Of a stretch of 64,000 nt of DNA, positions 16,006-25,874 are shown in pieces. Location of the stretch: the NCBI GenBank assembly GCA_022844105.1, contig JALHMJ010000010.1, positions 1 to 64,000 on the forward strand, written 5' to 3'. Both the position numbers and the translations under genes were made by a program. This DNA comes from Hyphomicrobium sp. GTDB lineage: Bacteria > Pseudomonadota > Alphaproteobacteria > Rhizobiales > Hyphomicrobiaceae. Positions within the stretch are counted from its first letter, which is position 1. Each line of letters opens with the position of its first letter. Under the pieces are notes generated by a model, which was not told the DNA's origin, did no database searches, and worked only from the letters and a program-made list of their open reading frames with translations.

Positions 16006-16968
16006 CTATCGAACATTGTTCTTTCCGCCCTTCCGTACTCGCGTTTCTTTTGACCCAAAATATGCTCTCTCAAGAGTCACCGAATGATCGACAAAAGCCC
16101 TAGCGCTCGGGCTCAGCGAACGGTCGCGTAAATGCATTATTCCGTAATTTGTTTTCAAGCTAGGCACATCAAAGGGAATAATGGAAAAGTCTTCGCTGGA
16201 ATTGATGTGTGTCAACTGAGCGACGGGAGCAATCCCAATGGCGTCTGTTTCTTTGACGATGCGCCGGCAAACTTCAAAGGTCTGGCAGGAGATCTGCGGT
16301 TCGAAGTACATGCCGTTTGGCGCAAGTTTACCGAGTAGACGGGTGCCGCCAAAATGCTCGGCTGCCCTCAGCGGCAACTTGGTCCCCGCCATGGGATATT
16401 CCCCAATTTGACCAATGGTCGGATTTTTCAGGCTCGTAACGGGGTGGTGTCGTCTGCAGAAGAAGCGGAGTGGCCGTGGCGGCAGCGGTATCACCGAGAC
16501 TTCACTGTGACGCTGAATGTCTTCGACGATTTCGCCAATCGCCAGTTCGATGTTCTGACTGACTAACTGCGGAATTAATTCCCACCATTCGTAGGTCGAG
16601 ACGTGAATTTCGACTGATGGATGCTTGGCAAGCAGAGCTATGACGGCGTCGGGCATCCACGTCTGCGAAACCAAAGGCCCGACCCCCACTTTCAGCTCAG
16701 CTCGTTCGAGGCCCTCATGGGCACGCACATCATTCTTGAGGTCTTCGACACATCGCGATATCTGCCGTGCACGGTCGATAACGATCTCACCGATTGCTGT
16801 CGGGAAAACACCATTGCGTGTCCGGTCAAACAATTTTGCGCGAAGCGAATTCTCAAGCTCTTGAATACCTCGGGTCAGTGTCGGTTGAGAAATGCCCAAC
16901 TGCTTGGACGCCCGAGAAAAATTGCGATGGGCATGAAGCGCAAGGGCATATTCGAAGAGTTCGATCAT
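16006..16968 (-). CDS. LysR-family transcriptional regulator
   Basis: 320 residues. The N-terminal winged helix-turn-helix is clear: NFSRASKQLGISQPTLTRGI and IQELENSLRAKLFDR (about 16-50). A type 2 periplasmic-binding-like effector domain follows (VGVGPLVSQTWMPDAVIALL onward). LysR regulators usually act on a divergent neighbour, here the OmpA-domain gene at 17154, or on nearby genes. The 185-bp gap between the two would hold the operator. The effector is unknown. Confidence 0.93.
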   Translation of the reverse strand: MIELFEYALALHAHRNFSRASKQLGISQPTLTRGIQELENSLRAKLFDRTRNGVFPTAIGEIVIDRARQISRCVEDLKNDVRAHEGLERAELKVGVGPLVSQTWMPDAVIALLAKHPSVEIHVSTYEWWELIPQLVSQNIELAIGEIVEDIQRHSEVSVIPLPPRPLRFFCRRHHPVTSLKNPTIGQIGEYPMAGTKLPLRAAEHFGGTRLLGKLAPNGMYFEPQISCQTFEVCRRIVKETDAIGIAPVAQLTHINSSEDFSIIPFDVPSLKTNYGIMHLRDRSLSPSARAFVDHSVTLERAYFGSKETRVRKGGKNNVR

Positions 16969-17153
16969 AATGCTGTTTCTGTATTGCAGAACGCAGGATG
17001 TGAATTGTCACAACGGTTTCAATGCAATTGCACGGCAACGATAGAGCGAATCAAGCGAAATATTTCGTGTCGCCGTCGACATGGGAGGTGACACGCGGTT
17101 GATGGTCATGCAGAAGAATTGCCGGGAATGGCCACGTTTGGGGACCGAGCATT

Positions 17154-18302
17154 ATGACAAAAAGAAACGTTCCAGGAGCCGTTCCAGCGGACAGTGCAGT
17201 GGGCGCACACATCATAGAAATCCGTTTCGAATGTCTCCTGGCACAAGCCCATCGAAAATTTGGACGCCCTGAGCGATTTCTATTTCTCTGTGTTTGTTCG
17301 CTTTTATTCGCAGTCATGCCGGGCGGAGCGAACGCGCAGCAAGGTGCCGGGCCATTTATCATGCACCCTGGTAAGGTGCTCACGACCAATTTTACCAACG
17401 AGTTCGGCCAAGACGCGGATGCCAGAACAGAGATAATCACCGCCACTCCCGAGGCCATCAGTCTTCAATACAGCAGTACACGCGGCCTGTTTACACGCCG
17501 CGATATCCTTATTCGCGACCGGCAATCGGCCCGGACTTATGTGCTTGGGTATTCAACAAGAATGCCAACGGTCATTCCAGGTTCGACGTCGCTTGGCCTT
17601 TCGTCGGACATCCTTCGCGAGTTGAGATCGACCGGAAGGGCCAATCTCACACTCATCCACTCCGAAAATCTCGATCGGATCGAGTGCAATCTGGTGGCAA
17701 CCGGCGTCGATGTGAGAGTGCCGGTGATCATCGAGGATCGAATATTGGACGTGCCGACGGTTCAGGCGCGTGTCAACTGCGGCTCGGGCAATCGCACCGG
17801 AACCGGCCAGTTTGTCGTCGCAAACGATGTCAACAACCCGGTTCTTATTGAATCGACGCTAAACTTCAGCTGGGAAAGAAGGCCTAGAACGAACCGGGTT
17901 ACACGCATCGTGGCCAGTCTTGGGCTGCAATCCGAGATGAGGCAAGCGCTCGATACGCTCGGCACTTACGACGTCTATGGCCTGTTGTTCGACTTCGACA
18001 AATCTCAATTGCGCCCCGAGACGGCGCAATTGGTGCGCGAAATCGCCGTGATGCTGCAGCAGAATCCTGGCTGGACCATTCTCATTGCGGGCCATACCGA
18101 CTCGACCGGCGGAGCCGAACACAACATGCGGCTCTCGCGTCAACGTGCAGAATCCGTCGTGCAGGCGTTGATCAGCAACGGCGTCGCGGCGAACCGCTTG
18201 CAATCGGTCGGCCATGGCATGTCAAAGCCCAAGGCCGACAATGCGACGCTGGCTGGCCGGGCCATTAACCGCCGCGTCGAATTCCGCCGAACGGATCGCT
18301 GA
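17154..18302 (+). CDS. OmpA-domain envelope protein
   Basis: 382 residues. A hydrophobic export segment (about 42-60, ending GGANA-Q) is preceded by an unusually long polar leader of about 40 residues, so the true start may lie downstream, although no good ATG or ribosome-binding site was seen. The middle 200 residues are beta-rich and unidentified. Residues about 272-380 are a peptidoglycan-binding OmpA-like domain: LLFDFDKSQLRPE, IAGHTDSTGG, SRQRAESVVQAL and NRRVEF. It probably tethers the envelope to peptidoglycan. Confidence 0.85.
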   Translation: MTKRNVPGAVPADSAVGAHIIEIRFECLLAQAHRKFGRPERFLFLCVCSLLFAVMPGGANAQQGAGPFIMHPGKVLTTNFTNEFGQDADARTEIITATPEAISLQYSSTRGLFTRRDILIRDRQSARTYVLGYSTRMPTVIPGSTSLGLSSDILRELRSTGRANLTLIHSENLDRIECNLVATGVDVRVPVIIEDRILDVPTVQARVNCGSGNRTGTGQFVVANDVNNPVLIESTLNFSWERRPRTNRVTRIVASLGLQSEMRQALDTLGTYDVYGLLFDFDKSQLRPETAQLVREIAVMLQQNPGWTILIAGHTDSTGGAEHNMRLSRQRAESVVQALISNGVAANRLQSVGHGMSKPKADNATLAGRAINRRVEFRRTDR

Positions 18303-18338
18303 GATCGCAGCGACGGCCCAGGGCCGTGGTTGGCTCGG

Positions 18339-18719
18339 TCACGCCAATTCGTCACGGCGTTGAGATGCGATGAGCCTCGCGTATGTCAGCATGATCACGA
18401 CTTCGACGGCGACGTAGAACCTGAAAAAGCGGGCAAACAAACCGAATTCCTGGCCGCCAAGTATGGTTCCGCCGAGGATGAGAGCAACTCCGACGTTTCT
18501 CACACCGCTTTCGAAGATGACGACCGGAGTATCGCGCCGGTTCATTCCCACAGCGAGTACACAGCCGACTGATATCGCGCTGAAGATGAAAATCGCTGCG
18601 GTAGCGGCGATTTCAGTGGCGTCATTTATCCCAGCGAGTGGTTGGGTTCGCACGCAACGATGTATTGTCAGAGTGTGACGAGTGGGGCAGCGGGCCAGTC
18701 GTCCAAATTTTTGCCGCAA
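18339..18719 (-). pseudogene. Fragment resembling the C-terminus of a bile-acid:sodium symporter
   Basis: A 126-codon frame whose last 100 codons encode three membrane segments, with FESGVRNVGVALIL resembling the conserved E-x-G-x-x-N segment of the BASS family. A complete symporter has about 300 residues and ten segments. The first 30 codons here look non-coding and no start signal is visible. Read as a decayed remnant; a small intact membrane protein is the alternative. Confidence 0.4.
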
Positions 18720-18749
18720 AACCCCACCGGGATTTTGGAACTGGCCAGC

Positions 18750-19472
18750 TCATGGTGTCGCGGTGATGATCGTGCGGTCCCCGTCACTGTGAAGGATCAA
18801 CGCGCCGTCGGCCGCGATCGAGAACCGCGAAACGCGTTCAAGCAATTCGAGGAAGAGTTGCTCCTGTTTCATCACAGGTTCTTCGCATGCCATCATCGAC
18901 GACATGCCTTTGCTGATCGAAAGTCCTTCGCCGGTCATTGTGTAGCCCGCATTGAATCGGTTGCACGATCCAAGCCCGCTTACACTGCCATCCGTTGCAA
19001 ACGTCAGCGTGATACGCGGCACTGGAAGAACCGGTTGCCCGGCAAGACGGGCGACCGTCCACTCTCGTCCCTGAAGAAGACTGGCAGGGTCCCCACCGCA
19101 CCCTGTTAGCTTCTTTTTTCCGAGTGTGACGGTAACCTGCTCAGGTCGCGGCATTCCGGTCATGGTGTCGACGCAGACTTCGGACTTCACGGCCACCTCG
19201 AGCGGTTGGCCGCCAACCGATGTGACGTAGCGAACCATCTGGTCGTCGCCCTTTGCAGCGGGCGGCACTGCAAAACTGACCCGATTGGCGCCGAAATCAG
19301 TCTCAAGCGTCATTTCTCCGCCTGTCCGAGAGAGGGACCACGACGGTTCATGACCGCCCGCACGCCATTGTCCCGAAGAAGCGGTTGCACCGGGGGTCCA
19401 GACGAAACCGGCAACGCTGCAGGCCAACAAAGCCGCAAACCCGTGCAGAACTGCTCCGCTCCTCGCTGTCAT
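18750..19472 (-). CDS. META/HslJ-domain periplasmic protein
   Basis: 240 residues with an N-terminal signal (about 8-32). The first half is a COG3650-like domain (GHEPSWSLSRTGGEMTLETD; VCVDTMTGMPRPEQVTV). The second half is a META domain: REWTVARLAGQPV, GSGLGSCNRFNAGYT-like (here VSGLGSCNRFNAGYT) and MMACEEPVMKQEQLF. HslJ-type proteins are linked to heat shock and novobiocin tolerance. Four cysteines in the mature part could form disulphides. Lipoprotein-style lipidation is not obvious. Confidence 0.85.
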   Translation of the reverse strand: MTARSGAVLHGFAALLACSVAGFVWTPGATASSGQWRAGGHEPSWSLSRTGGEMTLETDFGANRVSFAVPPAAKGDDQMVRYVTSVGGQPLEVAVKSEVCVDTMTGMPRPEQVTVTLGKKKLTGCGGDPASLLQGREWTVARLAGQPVLPVPRITLTFATDGSVSGLGSCNRFNAGYTMTGEGLSISKGMSSMMACEEPVMKQEQLFLELLERVSRFSIAADGALILHSDGDRTIITATP

Positions 19473-19588
19473 TGAAAACCTCGTACTCTGTTAAGCATCA
19501 AAACCCGGCAAACCGGACGAATAAACTGGTGCGGGTTAGCAGCGAATTGATCTGTCGCGTACCGTGTTCGGTTTTAGTCAAACGTCCA

Positions 19589-20197
19589 TTACAGAACGAT
19601 AACCCGGGCTCCGTCGCGTGCGGTCCCAAAGAGCTCGAAAACGTGTTCATTCAACATGCGAATGCAGCCGGACGATGCGAACTTGCCGATGCTCCAAGGC
19701 TCGTGGGTCCCGTGAATGCGGTAGAGCGTATCCCGGCCATCCCGATAAAGGTAAAGGGCTCGCGCGCCCAGAGGGTTGCGGGGTCCTCCAGGCACATGGG
19801 ACGGCAGCGTCGGGTCACGCCGCCTCATATTCGCGGTTGGCGTCCAACCAGGCCATTTCGCCCTTCGAGCGATGATCGCTTCACCGCTCCAGCGCCGGCC
19901 ATCGCGGCCAACGGCTATTCCAAAACGGATCGCGCTCCCCGGCCTGTCAATGTAATAGAGCATCCGCTCCTGTTTATTGATGAGAATTGTTCCAACGACC
20001 TCACGCCCAGAGTATGCCACCGACTGCCGCTGAAATCGCTCAGGTATCTTTTTCTTGTCGACCAATCTGATATCGAACGGCCGATCAGGAATTTTCCCGA
20101 TATACCAATCGGATCGCGCAGCCGACACATCGCGTGGAAAAATAAACGCGGCAGTCGAACCGATCAAAAAGCCGCGTCGATCGATTGATAAGCTCAT
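19589..20197 (-). CDS. L,D-transpeptidase (YkuD domain)
   Basis: 202 residues from 20197; AGGGG lies 6 bases upstream. The start opens a twin-arginine-type signal (DRRGFLIGSTAAF). The catalytic motif is complete: H162-G-T, then SSGC178IRM, the Cys/His pair that forms 3-3 peptidoglycan cross-links or attaches lipoproteins to peptidoglycan. Upstream are the YkuD strand ILINKQERMLYY and the glycine loop AVGRDGRRW. It acts in the periplasm on tetrapeptide stems. Confidence 0.92.
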   Translation of the reverse strand: MSLSIDRRGFLIGSTAAFIFPRDVSAARSDWYIGKIPDRPFDIRLVDKKKIPERFQRQSVAYSGREVVGTILINKQERMLYYIDRPGSAIRFGIAVGRDGRRWSGEAIIARRAKWPGWTPTANMRRRDPTLPSHVPGGPRNPLGARALYLYRDGRDTLYRIHGTHEPWSIGKFASSGCIRMLNEHVFELFGTARDGARVIVL

Positions 20198-20403
20198 GCG
20201 CATCCCCTGCCAATTGCAGCGGAGATTGGCACTCGGGAGGCTCAATCGCAAGCGGTCGAAAGCCGATCACCGAAGTCAGTGTCGCAAGGCGATCGAGAGC
20301 CGCCACGACTTCGCCTTTCCCGGGAGCGTGGCCGCGAATGGATGGTCGCGACGGATCGAATGCAAACCGCACTTAATGTCGATGAACAATCGAGCTGCGG
20401 AAA

Positions 20404-21297
20404 TTAAAAGCGCAGTTTTGCCCCCACGACAGGCCCCTGCTGCAGCGCGTCAATTGCGTAACGGTTCGTGCCCGACCCTTGCGAGTAATCAACGGACAGC
20501 GCGCGGTAGCCCAAATAGCCGTCGATCACGTAATTGTCCGAAACGCACATTTCAAAGTCGTAGGTCGCGATGACCTGCCAAGAAAACTCGCTGCCGACAT
20601 CAAATCCGCCCACGTCGCCCCGCAGCGTTAGGTTCTGTCCCGGCGCCAATTGTTGCCGAAGTCGCGCGCCGATGAATGGATCAACCCAGTCCACCGATCC
20701 TGATCTTGCGAAGACGCGGCCCGCTTCAAGATCAAGGCCAAGATTTCCGTTTAAGGACACGTCTGCCGATATCGTCGTGTCCTGGTGCCAATAACGCCCG
20801 CCCGCTAAGACGTCGAATGCTGAGGGCCCCCAGCCAGCGTGGTTCCCAGACCAGATCTCGTAGGCGGCGCCGACTTCGATGATGGCCTGTTCGTAGTCCG
20901 CACTCACGTTGCCGCTCAGCGTCGCGGCGCCACCAGGTCCAGTTTTCGCAAAGTCGCCTGAGCCAGAAAGTTTCGCATAGGCAATATCATTGAATAGAGT
21001 GACACGGCCATTGCGCGCTTCCGCATAGCTGAACCAAGCCGGAATTCCTGACCAGTCAAGCGCATCAATCACCTGCCCCGGGGTAACATCCACATCGAAC
21101 GTTCGTCCCTTGACCGTTAAATCCCCCGAGATCCAAGGAAGCCAACCGTAGGTCGTAAATGAGAAGTTCCAACCGTTGGCCGCGCCATGCGGCGTCGTCG
21201 AACCGATGTCAGCGGCCTGCAATTCGCCACTCTGCACCGCTTGCAACGAGATCAGCAAAAGTGCAAACGCCGCCAATTTCGACTTTCTATGTCTCAT
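20404..21297 (-). CDS. Outer-membrane beta-barrel protein
   Basis: 297 residues. A signal peptide (about 7-28) is followed by alternating amphipathic strands with aromatic girdles (WNFSFTTYGWLPWISGDL; RVTLFNDIAYAKLSG; FDVLAGGRYWHQD) and a C-terminal GAKLRF ending in phenylalanine, the outer-membrane assembly signal. The length suits an 8-12-strand barrel of the uncharacterised OmpW/OmpA-like type common in alphaproteobacteria. The ligand or role is unknown. Confidence 0.8.
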   Translation of the reverse strand: MRHRKSKLAAFALLLISLQAVQSGELQAADIGSTTPHGAANGWNFSFTTYGWLPWISGDLTVKGRTFDVDVTPGQVIDALDWSGIPAWFSYAEARNGRVTLFNDIAYAKLSGSGDFAKTGPGGAATLSGNVSADYEQAIIEVGAAYEIWSGNHAGWGPSAFDVLAGGRYWHQDTTISADVSLNGNLGLDLEAGRVFARSGSVDWVDPFIGARLRQQLAPGQNLTLRGDVGGFDVGSEFSWQVIATYDFEMCVSDNYVIDGYLGYRALSVDYSQGSGTNRYAIDALQQGPVVGAKLRF

Positions 21298-21764
21298 TCC
21301 CCACCTGTTCGAACGTTTGAAAACTTTAGCAAGTACGTTACGCGAAACCCTTCACTCAGGCTGTTGTAGGTCTGCCACTCCCATTTCGATAACGAGAGTT
21401 TTCATAGGATACTTTCCGACCGGCGCAGCGACTGACGGCGCCCCCCGGCTTTGCGCGGATTGGCCGTTAAGGCGTTGTTCTGGCGTATGGAGTTGTGACT
21501 GCTGTTTTTCGGACCGGTTAAGACGGGCGCAAAATTGCGACGGGCAATTCAAGTTCTGCATCGGGACTAAAAACAATTGAATTGAGCTGCCGCCACCTCT
21601 CACGAAAGCATAGTGGCTTTCTATTCCGTGTCGCGCTAACAAGTTATGGATGGTCCGGCACGTGGTCTGCGCCAGGCGGCCGAGTGCGCGGACTGTATTC
21701 TGCGCCAACCGCAGTCCTTTTGGGAAATGCCGGCGTGCGCATCGGTCATCACAAGGGAGCGGCG
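21298..21764. other. Intergenic stretch, no gene recognised
   Basis: About 470 bp upstream of both the outer-membrane protein (minus) and the arylsulfatase (plus). An in-frame extension of the sulfatase back to 21582 exists but lacks a ribosome-binding site and looks unlike a leader. Divergent promoters must lie here. No repeat or RNA gene was seen. Confidence 0.45.
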
Positions 21765-24170
21765 ATGAAATTCACGCGGTTGGAGGGGCACATCCCTGCG
21801 CAGCGATCCGATCCTGCATGGACCGGCTTCACCGCATTGATTGGCATCGTGGCGCTTGGCTGTTCGATCGTTCCAGCAGCGTCTGCTGAACCGGATCGGA
21901 CCGTATTGCCGCTGGCCGAGCCACCCCGACCCGTGTCCACGGAACTCGATGTCCGCAACGCTACTCCGCCGCCGCGTTTCGAGGTCAAAGCGGCGGCAGG
22001 CGCGCCCAACGTCCTGCTGATCCTGATCGACGATCTCGGTTTTGCTGGCACGAGTGCGTTCGGCGGCCCGGTCTCGACACCCAGCTTTGACATGGTGGCT
22101 CGAGAGGGTCTTGTTTATAATAACTTTCATACTCAGGCGACCTGCTCTCCGACGCGCGCGGCGCTCCTCAGCGGTCGCAATCACCACGTCGCCAACATGG
22201 GCGGCATTGCAGAGTCGGGCACTGCGTTTCCCGGCAACACGACCCAAATTCCCAATGAAGTGGCCCCGCTGGCGGAAATGCTGAGGCTGAACGGCTTCAG
22301 TACCGCCGCCTTCGGCAAGTGGCATCAGACCCCGCCTTGGGAGACGAGCGTTTCCGGGCCCTTCAACCGGTGGCCCACGGGTCAGGGCTTCGATAAATTT
22401 TACGGCTTTATCGGCTTCTCAACCAACCACTGGTCGCCCGCAATTATTGAAGGCACGTCGCGTATCGAACCGCCGCAGCGCCCGGGTTACAACTTTCTGA
22501 CGGACATGACCGATCAGGCCATTGATTGGATCAAGTTTCAAAAAGCTTTGACGCCGGACCGGCCGTTCTTCGCGTATTTCGCTCCCGGAGCGGTGCGGGT
22601 TCCTCACCATGTGCCGGAGGAATGGGCTCAGCGATGGAAGGGTAAGTTCGACCAAGGCTGGGACAAGATGCGCGAGCAGGCGCTGGCACGCCAGATCGAG
22701 CTCGGTGTGGTCCCGAAGGGTACGAAGCTAACCCCCCGGGCGCCCGCCATTCCCGCTTGGGATTCGCTCACCAGCGATGAGAAGCGTCTGTTCGCACGGC
22801 AGGTGGAGGTGTTTGCCGGGTTCCTAGAATTCACGGACCATGAAATCGGTCGCCTGATCGAGGCGGTCCGCAAGACGGGGCAGCTCGACAACACGCTCGT
22901 GGTTTTCGTGGCCGGCGATAATGGCAGCAGTGCAGAAGGCGGCCGCAACGGCACACTCAACGAATACACCTATTTCAACAATGTCGAGCCGAGCGTGGAA
23001 GAATTGCTCGAGCATTTCGATGACTGGGGTGGACCAAAAACCCTTCCCCATATGGCGGCCGGTTGGACCCAGGTCTTCGGGACGCCCTATGAGTATGTGA
23101 AGCAGGTCGCCTCGGATTACGGTGGCACGAAGGTCGGCATGGCAATCCGCTGGCCGCAGGGCGGGGTGCCTGGCAATGGCGCGGTGCGCCCCCAGTTTCA
23201 CCATGTCATCGACGTCGCGCCGACGATTCTCGAAGCCGTGGGGCTCCCCGAACCAAAAAGCGTCAACGGTACGCCACAACGTCCGATGGACGGGGTGAGC
23301 ATGACGTACACGTTTAAGGATGCCGGCGCCGAGGAACGCCACACCACCCAGTATTTCGAGATGTTCGGCAATCGGGCCATCTATCACGATGGGTGGCTGG
23401 CCCGAGTGATTCATAGAGCGCCGTGGGAATCGCAGCCCAGAAGCTCGTTGGCGGACAGCACGTGGGATCTCTACGACACCAAACAGGACTTCAGTCTCTC
23501 CAAAAATCTGGCGGCGCAAGAGCCCAAGAAACTGGCTGAACTGCAGCCGCTGTTCATGTCCGAGGCCACCAAAAACTTTGTATTGCCTATTGATGACCGG
23601 ACCCTGGCGCGGGCACTCCCGGCGCTTGCGGGGCGGCCAGACGTCATGGCGGGCCGCACGTCACTGACCCTTTCCGAAGGGATGACCGGTATGTCCGAGA
23701 ACGTTTTCATCGACGTCAAGAATACGTCGCTGACCATCACAGCCGATGTCGTGGTGCCAGAGAAGGGAGCGCAAGGCGCGATATTGGTTCAGGGCGGTCG
23801 CTTCGGCGGTTGGGCGCTGTACGTCAAGGATGGCGTGCCAGCCTATGACTACAACTTTCTCAATCTTAAACGCTACACGATCGCGGCGGACAAGCCGCTG
23901 GCGCAGGGGAAGGCGACGATACGCTTCGAGTTCGCCTATGACGGTGGCGGTTTTGGCAAGGGCGGCACGGGCAGGCTGTACGTCAACGATCAGAAAGTTC
24001 GCGAAGGCCGCATCGAGCAAACGCAGCCGCTGATGTTCTCGGCCGACGAGACCGCGGACGTCGGGATCGACCTGCATACGCCCGTCGTCGAAGCGCTCGG
24101 CGCCGGTCCGTCCTCTCGCTTTACCGGCCAGATCCCGCGGGTAACCGTGGACATAAAGCCTTCGCCGTGA
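21765..24170 (+). CDS. Arylsulfatase (formylglycine type)
   Basis: 801 residues from ATG 21765, preceded by AAGGGAGC. A signal segment (about 21-41) sends it to the periplasm. Sulfatase motifs are clear: metal ligands D89/D90 in LLILIDDLGF, the formylglycine signature C127-S-P-T-R followed by AALLSGR, GKWHQTP, and VAGDNGSSAEGG. The Cys form needs a maturase (FGE or anSME), and none is in this window. The enzyme hydrolyses sulfate esters. The long C-terminal part (about 640-790) is a jelly-roll-like accessory domain. With the alkyl sulfatase at 13400, it suggests sulfate-ester scavenging. Confidence 0.93.
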   Translation: MKFTRLEGHIPAQRSDPAWTGFTALIGIVALGCSIVPAASAEPDRTVLPLAEPPRPVSTELDVRNATPPPRFEVKAAAGAPNVLLILIDDLGFAGTSAFGGPVSTPSFDMVAREGLVYNNFHTQATCSPTRAALLSGRNHHVANMGGIAESGTAFPGNTTQIPNEVAPLAEMLRLNGFSTAAFGKWHQTPPWETSVSGPFNRWPTGQGFDKFYGFIGFSTNHWSPAIIEGTSRIEPPQRPGYNFLTDMTDQAIDWIKFQKALTPDRPFFAYFAPGAVRVPHHVPEEWAQRWKGKFDQGWDKMREQALARQIELGVVPKGTKLTPRAPAIPAWDSLTSDEKRLFARQVEVFAGFLEFTDHEIGRLIEAVRKTGQLDNTLVVFVAGDNGSSAEGGRNGTLNEYTYFNNVEPSVEELLEHFDDWGGPKTLPHMAAGWTQVFGTPYEYVKQVASDYGGTKVGMAIRWPQGGVPGNGAVRPQFHHVIDVAPTILEAVGLPEPKSVNGTPQRPMDGVSMTYTFKDAGAEERHTTQYFEMFGNRAIYHDGWLARVIHRAPWESQPRSSLADSTWDLYDTKQDFSLSKNLAAQEPKKLAELQPLFMSEATKNFVLPIDDRTLARALPALAGRPDVMAGRTSLTLSEGMTGMSENVFIDVKNTSLTITADVVVPEKGAQGAILVQGGRFGGWALYVKDGVPAYDYNFLNLKRYTIAADKPLAQGKATIRFEFAYDGGGFGKGGTGRLYVNDQKVREGRIEQTQPLMFSADETADVGIDLHTPVVEALGAGPSSRFTGQIPRVTVDIKPSP

Positions 24171-24196
24171 GCCAAGCCCTGCGCCGCCGGGCTCAC
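24167..24196. terminator. Shared hairpin spanning two convergent stop codons
   Basis: GTGAGCC (24167-24173) pairs with GGCTCAC (24190-24196). The arms contain the stop codons of the sulfatase (plus) and the antiporter (minus). It is a plausible compact bidirectional terminator; no T-run follows. Confidence 0.45.
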
Positions 24197-25197
24197 TTTG
24201 GCAGCAGTACGAAAATGTAAGCAAGATAGCCCGCAAGAAGGGCCGCTCCTTCGAGACGGCCGATGCGATTGCCGCTCGAGGCAAACGCGAACATAGCGAC
24301 GCTCGCAGCGACCATCACCAGATTGTCGAAGCGGACAATCTCGGGTGGAACGGCGGTCGGCTGGATGAGACCGGTCACACCGCCAATCCCCAGAATGTTA
24401 TAAATGTTCGAGCCCATGATGTTGCCGAGCGCGACGTCACTGTGCTTGCGGATCGCGGCGACGACCGACGTGACGAACTCGGGCATCGACGTACCGATCG
24501 CGACGATGGTAAGCCCGATAACGGTTTCCGGCATGCCATAGAAGCGGGCAATGCCGATGGCGCCATCGACAAGCAGTTTGCCACCAAGAACAACGACTGC
24601 AAGTCCGGCGAAAGCTATCAGTAGCGGGATCACCGGCCCGAAATTTTCCGCCCATGGCCTTGCGTCGCCAGAGTGCGTCGGGAGGCGGTGAAGTTCGCTA
24701 TAGGCCTCCGCCTTCTCGTAACCCGAAGTGTGGCCGTCCGAGGCGCCAGACGGGCTGGTCTCTTGGCGATAGGCATAAATAATGTATGTCGCGAGAAGGG
24801 CAACGAATACCGCGCCGGTCACGCGGTCGAGGACGTGTGCGTACGATACAATTGCAAACAGCACGGCGGCGCCGACCACAACGACGCCGTCGCGACGCAG
24901 CGCGTTCGACTGCACAGCCATCGGCGTGATAAGCGCGGATAGTCCGAGGATGAGTAGGATGTTGGAAATACTCGAACCAACGATGTTGCCGACCGCAATG
25001 CCGGGAGAACCGGCAAGTGCCGCTTGAACGCTGGTGACGAGTTCGGGTGCGGAGGTACCCAATCCAACGAGAGTAAGGCCGATAAGGAGCGGCGACATGC
25101 CGAACCGTTCGGCAACAGCGACGGCTCCTCGTACCAGAAGTTCACCTCCGACGATGAGCAGCGCAAACCCGCCCAACAAAAGACCGGCATCGCCCAC
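24193..25197 (-). CDS. Calcium/sodium antiporter (CaCA family, YrbG-like)
   Basis: 334 residues and ten membrane segments in two inverted halves. Each half carries the alpha-repeat that forms the ion path: GLGTSAPELVTS in the first and AIGTSMPEFVTS in the second, both followed by GNIxGSxxxNIL. A polar cytoplasmic loop (about 140-185) joins the halves. The family exchanges Ca2+ for Na+ or H+ across the inner membrane. A possible link to Ca-dependent RTX proteins elsewhere in the window is speculative. Confidence 0.93.
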   Translation of the reverse strand: MGDAGLLLGGFALLIVGGELLVRGAVAVAERFGMSPLLIGLTLVGLGTSAPELVTSVQAALAGSPGIAVGNIVGSSISNILLILGLSALITPMAVQSNALRRDGVVVVGAAVLFAIVSYAHVLDRVTGAVFVALLATYIIYAYRQETSPSGASDGHTSGYEKAEAYSELHRLPTHSGDARPWAENFGPVIPLLIAFAGLAVVVLGGKLLVDGAIGIARFYGMPETVIGLTIVAIGTSMPEFVTSVVAAIRKHSDVALGNIMGSNIYNILGIGGVTGLIQPTAVPPEIVRFDNLVMVAASVAMFAFASSGNRIGRLEGAALLAGYLAYIFVLLPK

Positions 25198-25375
25198 GTT
25201 CCACCCCGTTTGTTACGGCACGATTGAATACTTTTGAAAATATCGTCACCGAAAAGCATCCACAATCCAAGTCGCCCGCTCAATCTTTTCTGGAACTGTT
25301 CATGCCGCAGGCGATTGGGTACGCTAGTGCATCTTATCGGCCTCTTTGGGCCGGGTAAAACGACGGAGAGTCTCG

Positions 25376-25852
25376 ATGGCCAAGAACACGATTTGCATCT
25401 GGTACGATAAGGATGCCGAGGCAGCGGCCCGGTTCTATGCCGCCACGTTCCCCGATAGCGCTGTCGGCGCAATTCATCGGGCGCCGGGCGATTATCCATC
25501 CGGCAAGGCGGGGGACGTCCTCACCGTCGAATTCACCGTTGCCGGCATACCGTGCCTTGGCCTCAACGGAGGGCCAGTTTTCAAGCACAACGAAGCCTTT
25601 TCGTTTCAAATCGCAACCGACGATCAAGAAGAAACCAACCGCTATTGGGATGCGATTGTCGGCAATGGCGGACATGAGAGCGAGTGCGGCTGGTGCAAGG
25701 ACAAATGGGGCATCTCCTGGCAGATTACGCCACGTGTCTTGACCGAGGCGATCGCAGCCGGCGGCGAGGAAGCCAAGCGCACATTCGCCGCCATGATGAC
25801 CATGAAAAAAATCGACATTGCCGCGATCGAGGCGGCCAGACGCGGACCGTGA
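25376..25852 (+). CDS. VOC-superfamily protein (PhnB-like)
   Basis: 158 residues from ATG 25376, preceded by CGGAGAG. Paired beta-alpha-beta-beta-beta modules typical of the vicinal oxygen chelate fold: CIWYDKDAEAAARFYAATFPDS at the start (read in two pieces) and CGWCKDKWGISWQITP in the second module. This is the PhnB/3-demethylubiquinone-methyltransferase-like subgroup, usually annotated without known substrate. It is cytosolic. Two cysteines in CGWC are typical of the subgroup. Confidence 0.85.
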   Translation: MAKNTICIWYDKDAEAAARFYAATFPDSAVGAIHRAPGDYPSGKAGDVLTVEFTVAGIPCLGLNGGPVFKHNEAFSFQIATDDQEETNRYWDAIVGNGGHESECGWCKDKWGISWQITPRVLTEAIAAGGEEAKRTFAAMMTMKKIDIAAIEAARRGP

Positions 25853-25874
25853 CCGGCAAGCGTTTGCAGGTCGT

